Shown here in pieces: positions 5,593 through 5,664 of a DNA stretch of 5,664 nt. The translations under genes were made by a program, and so were the position numbers. Position 1 is the first letter of the stretch, and each line of letters begins with the position of its first letter. The stretch comes from an uncultured Actinomycetes bacterium (GTDB lineage Bacteria > Actinomycetota > Actinomycetes > Nanopelagicales > Nanopelagicaceae): contig CAIUHB010000131.1 of NCBI GenBank assembly GCA_903898855.1, forward strand, positions 1 to 5,664, written 5' to 3'. A model generated the notes under the pieces. That model had not been told where the DNA came from, ran no database searches, and saw only the letters and a program-made list of their open reading frames with translations.

Positions 5593-5664
5593 TTACGGGG
5601 TTACTGCCACGCCAATTGGGGAAATATCGAGCTTGTGGGCAACAAATGAGCCTGCTCCTGCTCG
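5593..5664 (-). CDS. thrB: C-terminal tail of an upstream gene, probably homoserine kinase (cut by window edge)
   Basis: A minus-strand frame open from the window edge ends at TAA (5595-5593) after 23 codons reading RAGAGSFVAHKLDI and then SPIGVAVTP. The pattern of a short beta-rich end closing in G-V-A-V fits the last strand of a GHMP-type kinase. The identity rests mainly on gene order: thrB directly precedes rho in M. tuberculosis and many other actinobacteria. Homoserine kinase phosphorylates homoserine on the way to threonine. There are too few residues for a motif-based call, and no clear terminator separates it from rho. Confidence 0.5.
   Translation of the reverse strand, partial: RAGAGSFVAHKLDISPIGVAVTP

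Overview
The window is a stretch of an actinobacterial chromosome with every supported gene on the minus strand. Read right to left, the order is the tail of a probable thrB, then rho, a two-gene insert, rpmE, prfA and the first third of prmC. Without the insert this is the housekeeping order known from actinobacteria such as Mycobacterium tuberculosis (thrB-rho-rpmE-prfA-prmC). Rho also carries the long charged Arg/Asn/Asp-rich N-terminal insertion typical of that phylum. Base composition is moderate (roughly 40-50% GC in sampled lines) and gaps are short. That would fit a streamlined low-GC freshwater actinobacterium of the acI/Nanopelagicales kind, but this placement is inference.

Region by region: 5593-5664 is the 3' end of an upstream gene, probably homoserine kinase. 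5457-5592 is the rho leader. 3822-5456 is rho. 3692-3821 is a gap with an inverted repeat. 3095-3691 encodes a single-pass membrane protein I cannot name. 1891-3093 encodes a secreted or anchored collagen-like fibre protein. 1753-1890 is the rpmE leader, 1537-1752 is rpmE (zinc-binding L31), and 1482-1527 is a strong intrinsic terminator. 343-1431 is prfA and 1-353 is the start of prmC, overlapping prfA by 11 bases.

The housekeeping genes serve translation and transcription termination. RF1 reads stop codons and PrmC methylates its GGQ glutamine. L31 is a 50S protein, and Rho ends transcripts. The two insert genes are different in kind: a membrane-anchored protein and a G-X-Y repeat protein, coupled by a one-base gap, which look like a cell-surface module.

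The most notable observation is that the insert is bounded by direct repeats. A 30-bp sequence that includes the last five codons and stop of rho (3810-3839) recurs at 1846-1875, just past the collagen gene and before rpmE, with 27 of 30 bases identical and a 16-bp perfect core. This is what insertion at the 3' end of a housekeeping gene, with regeneration of that end, would leave behind. The collagen-like protein itself contains segments that resemble phage tail-fibre modules. I therefore read 1846-3839 as a small accessory islet in a conserved operon. No integrase or transposase is visible, so the mechanism is open.
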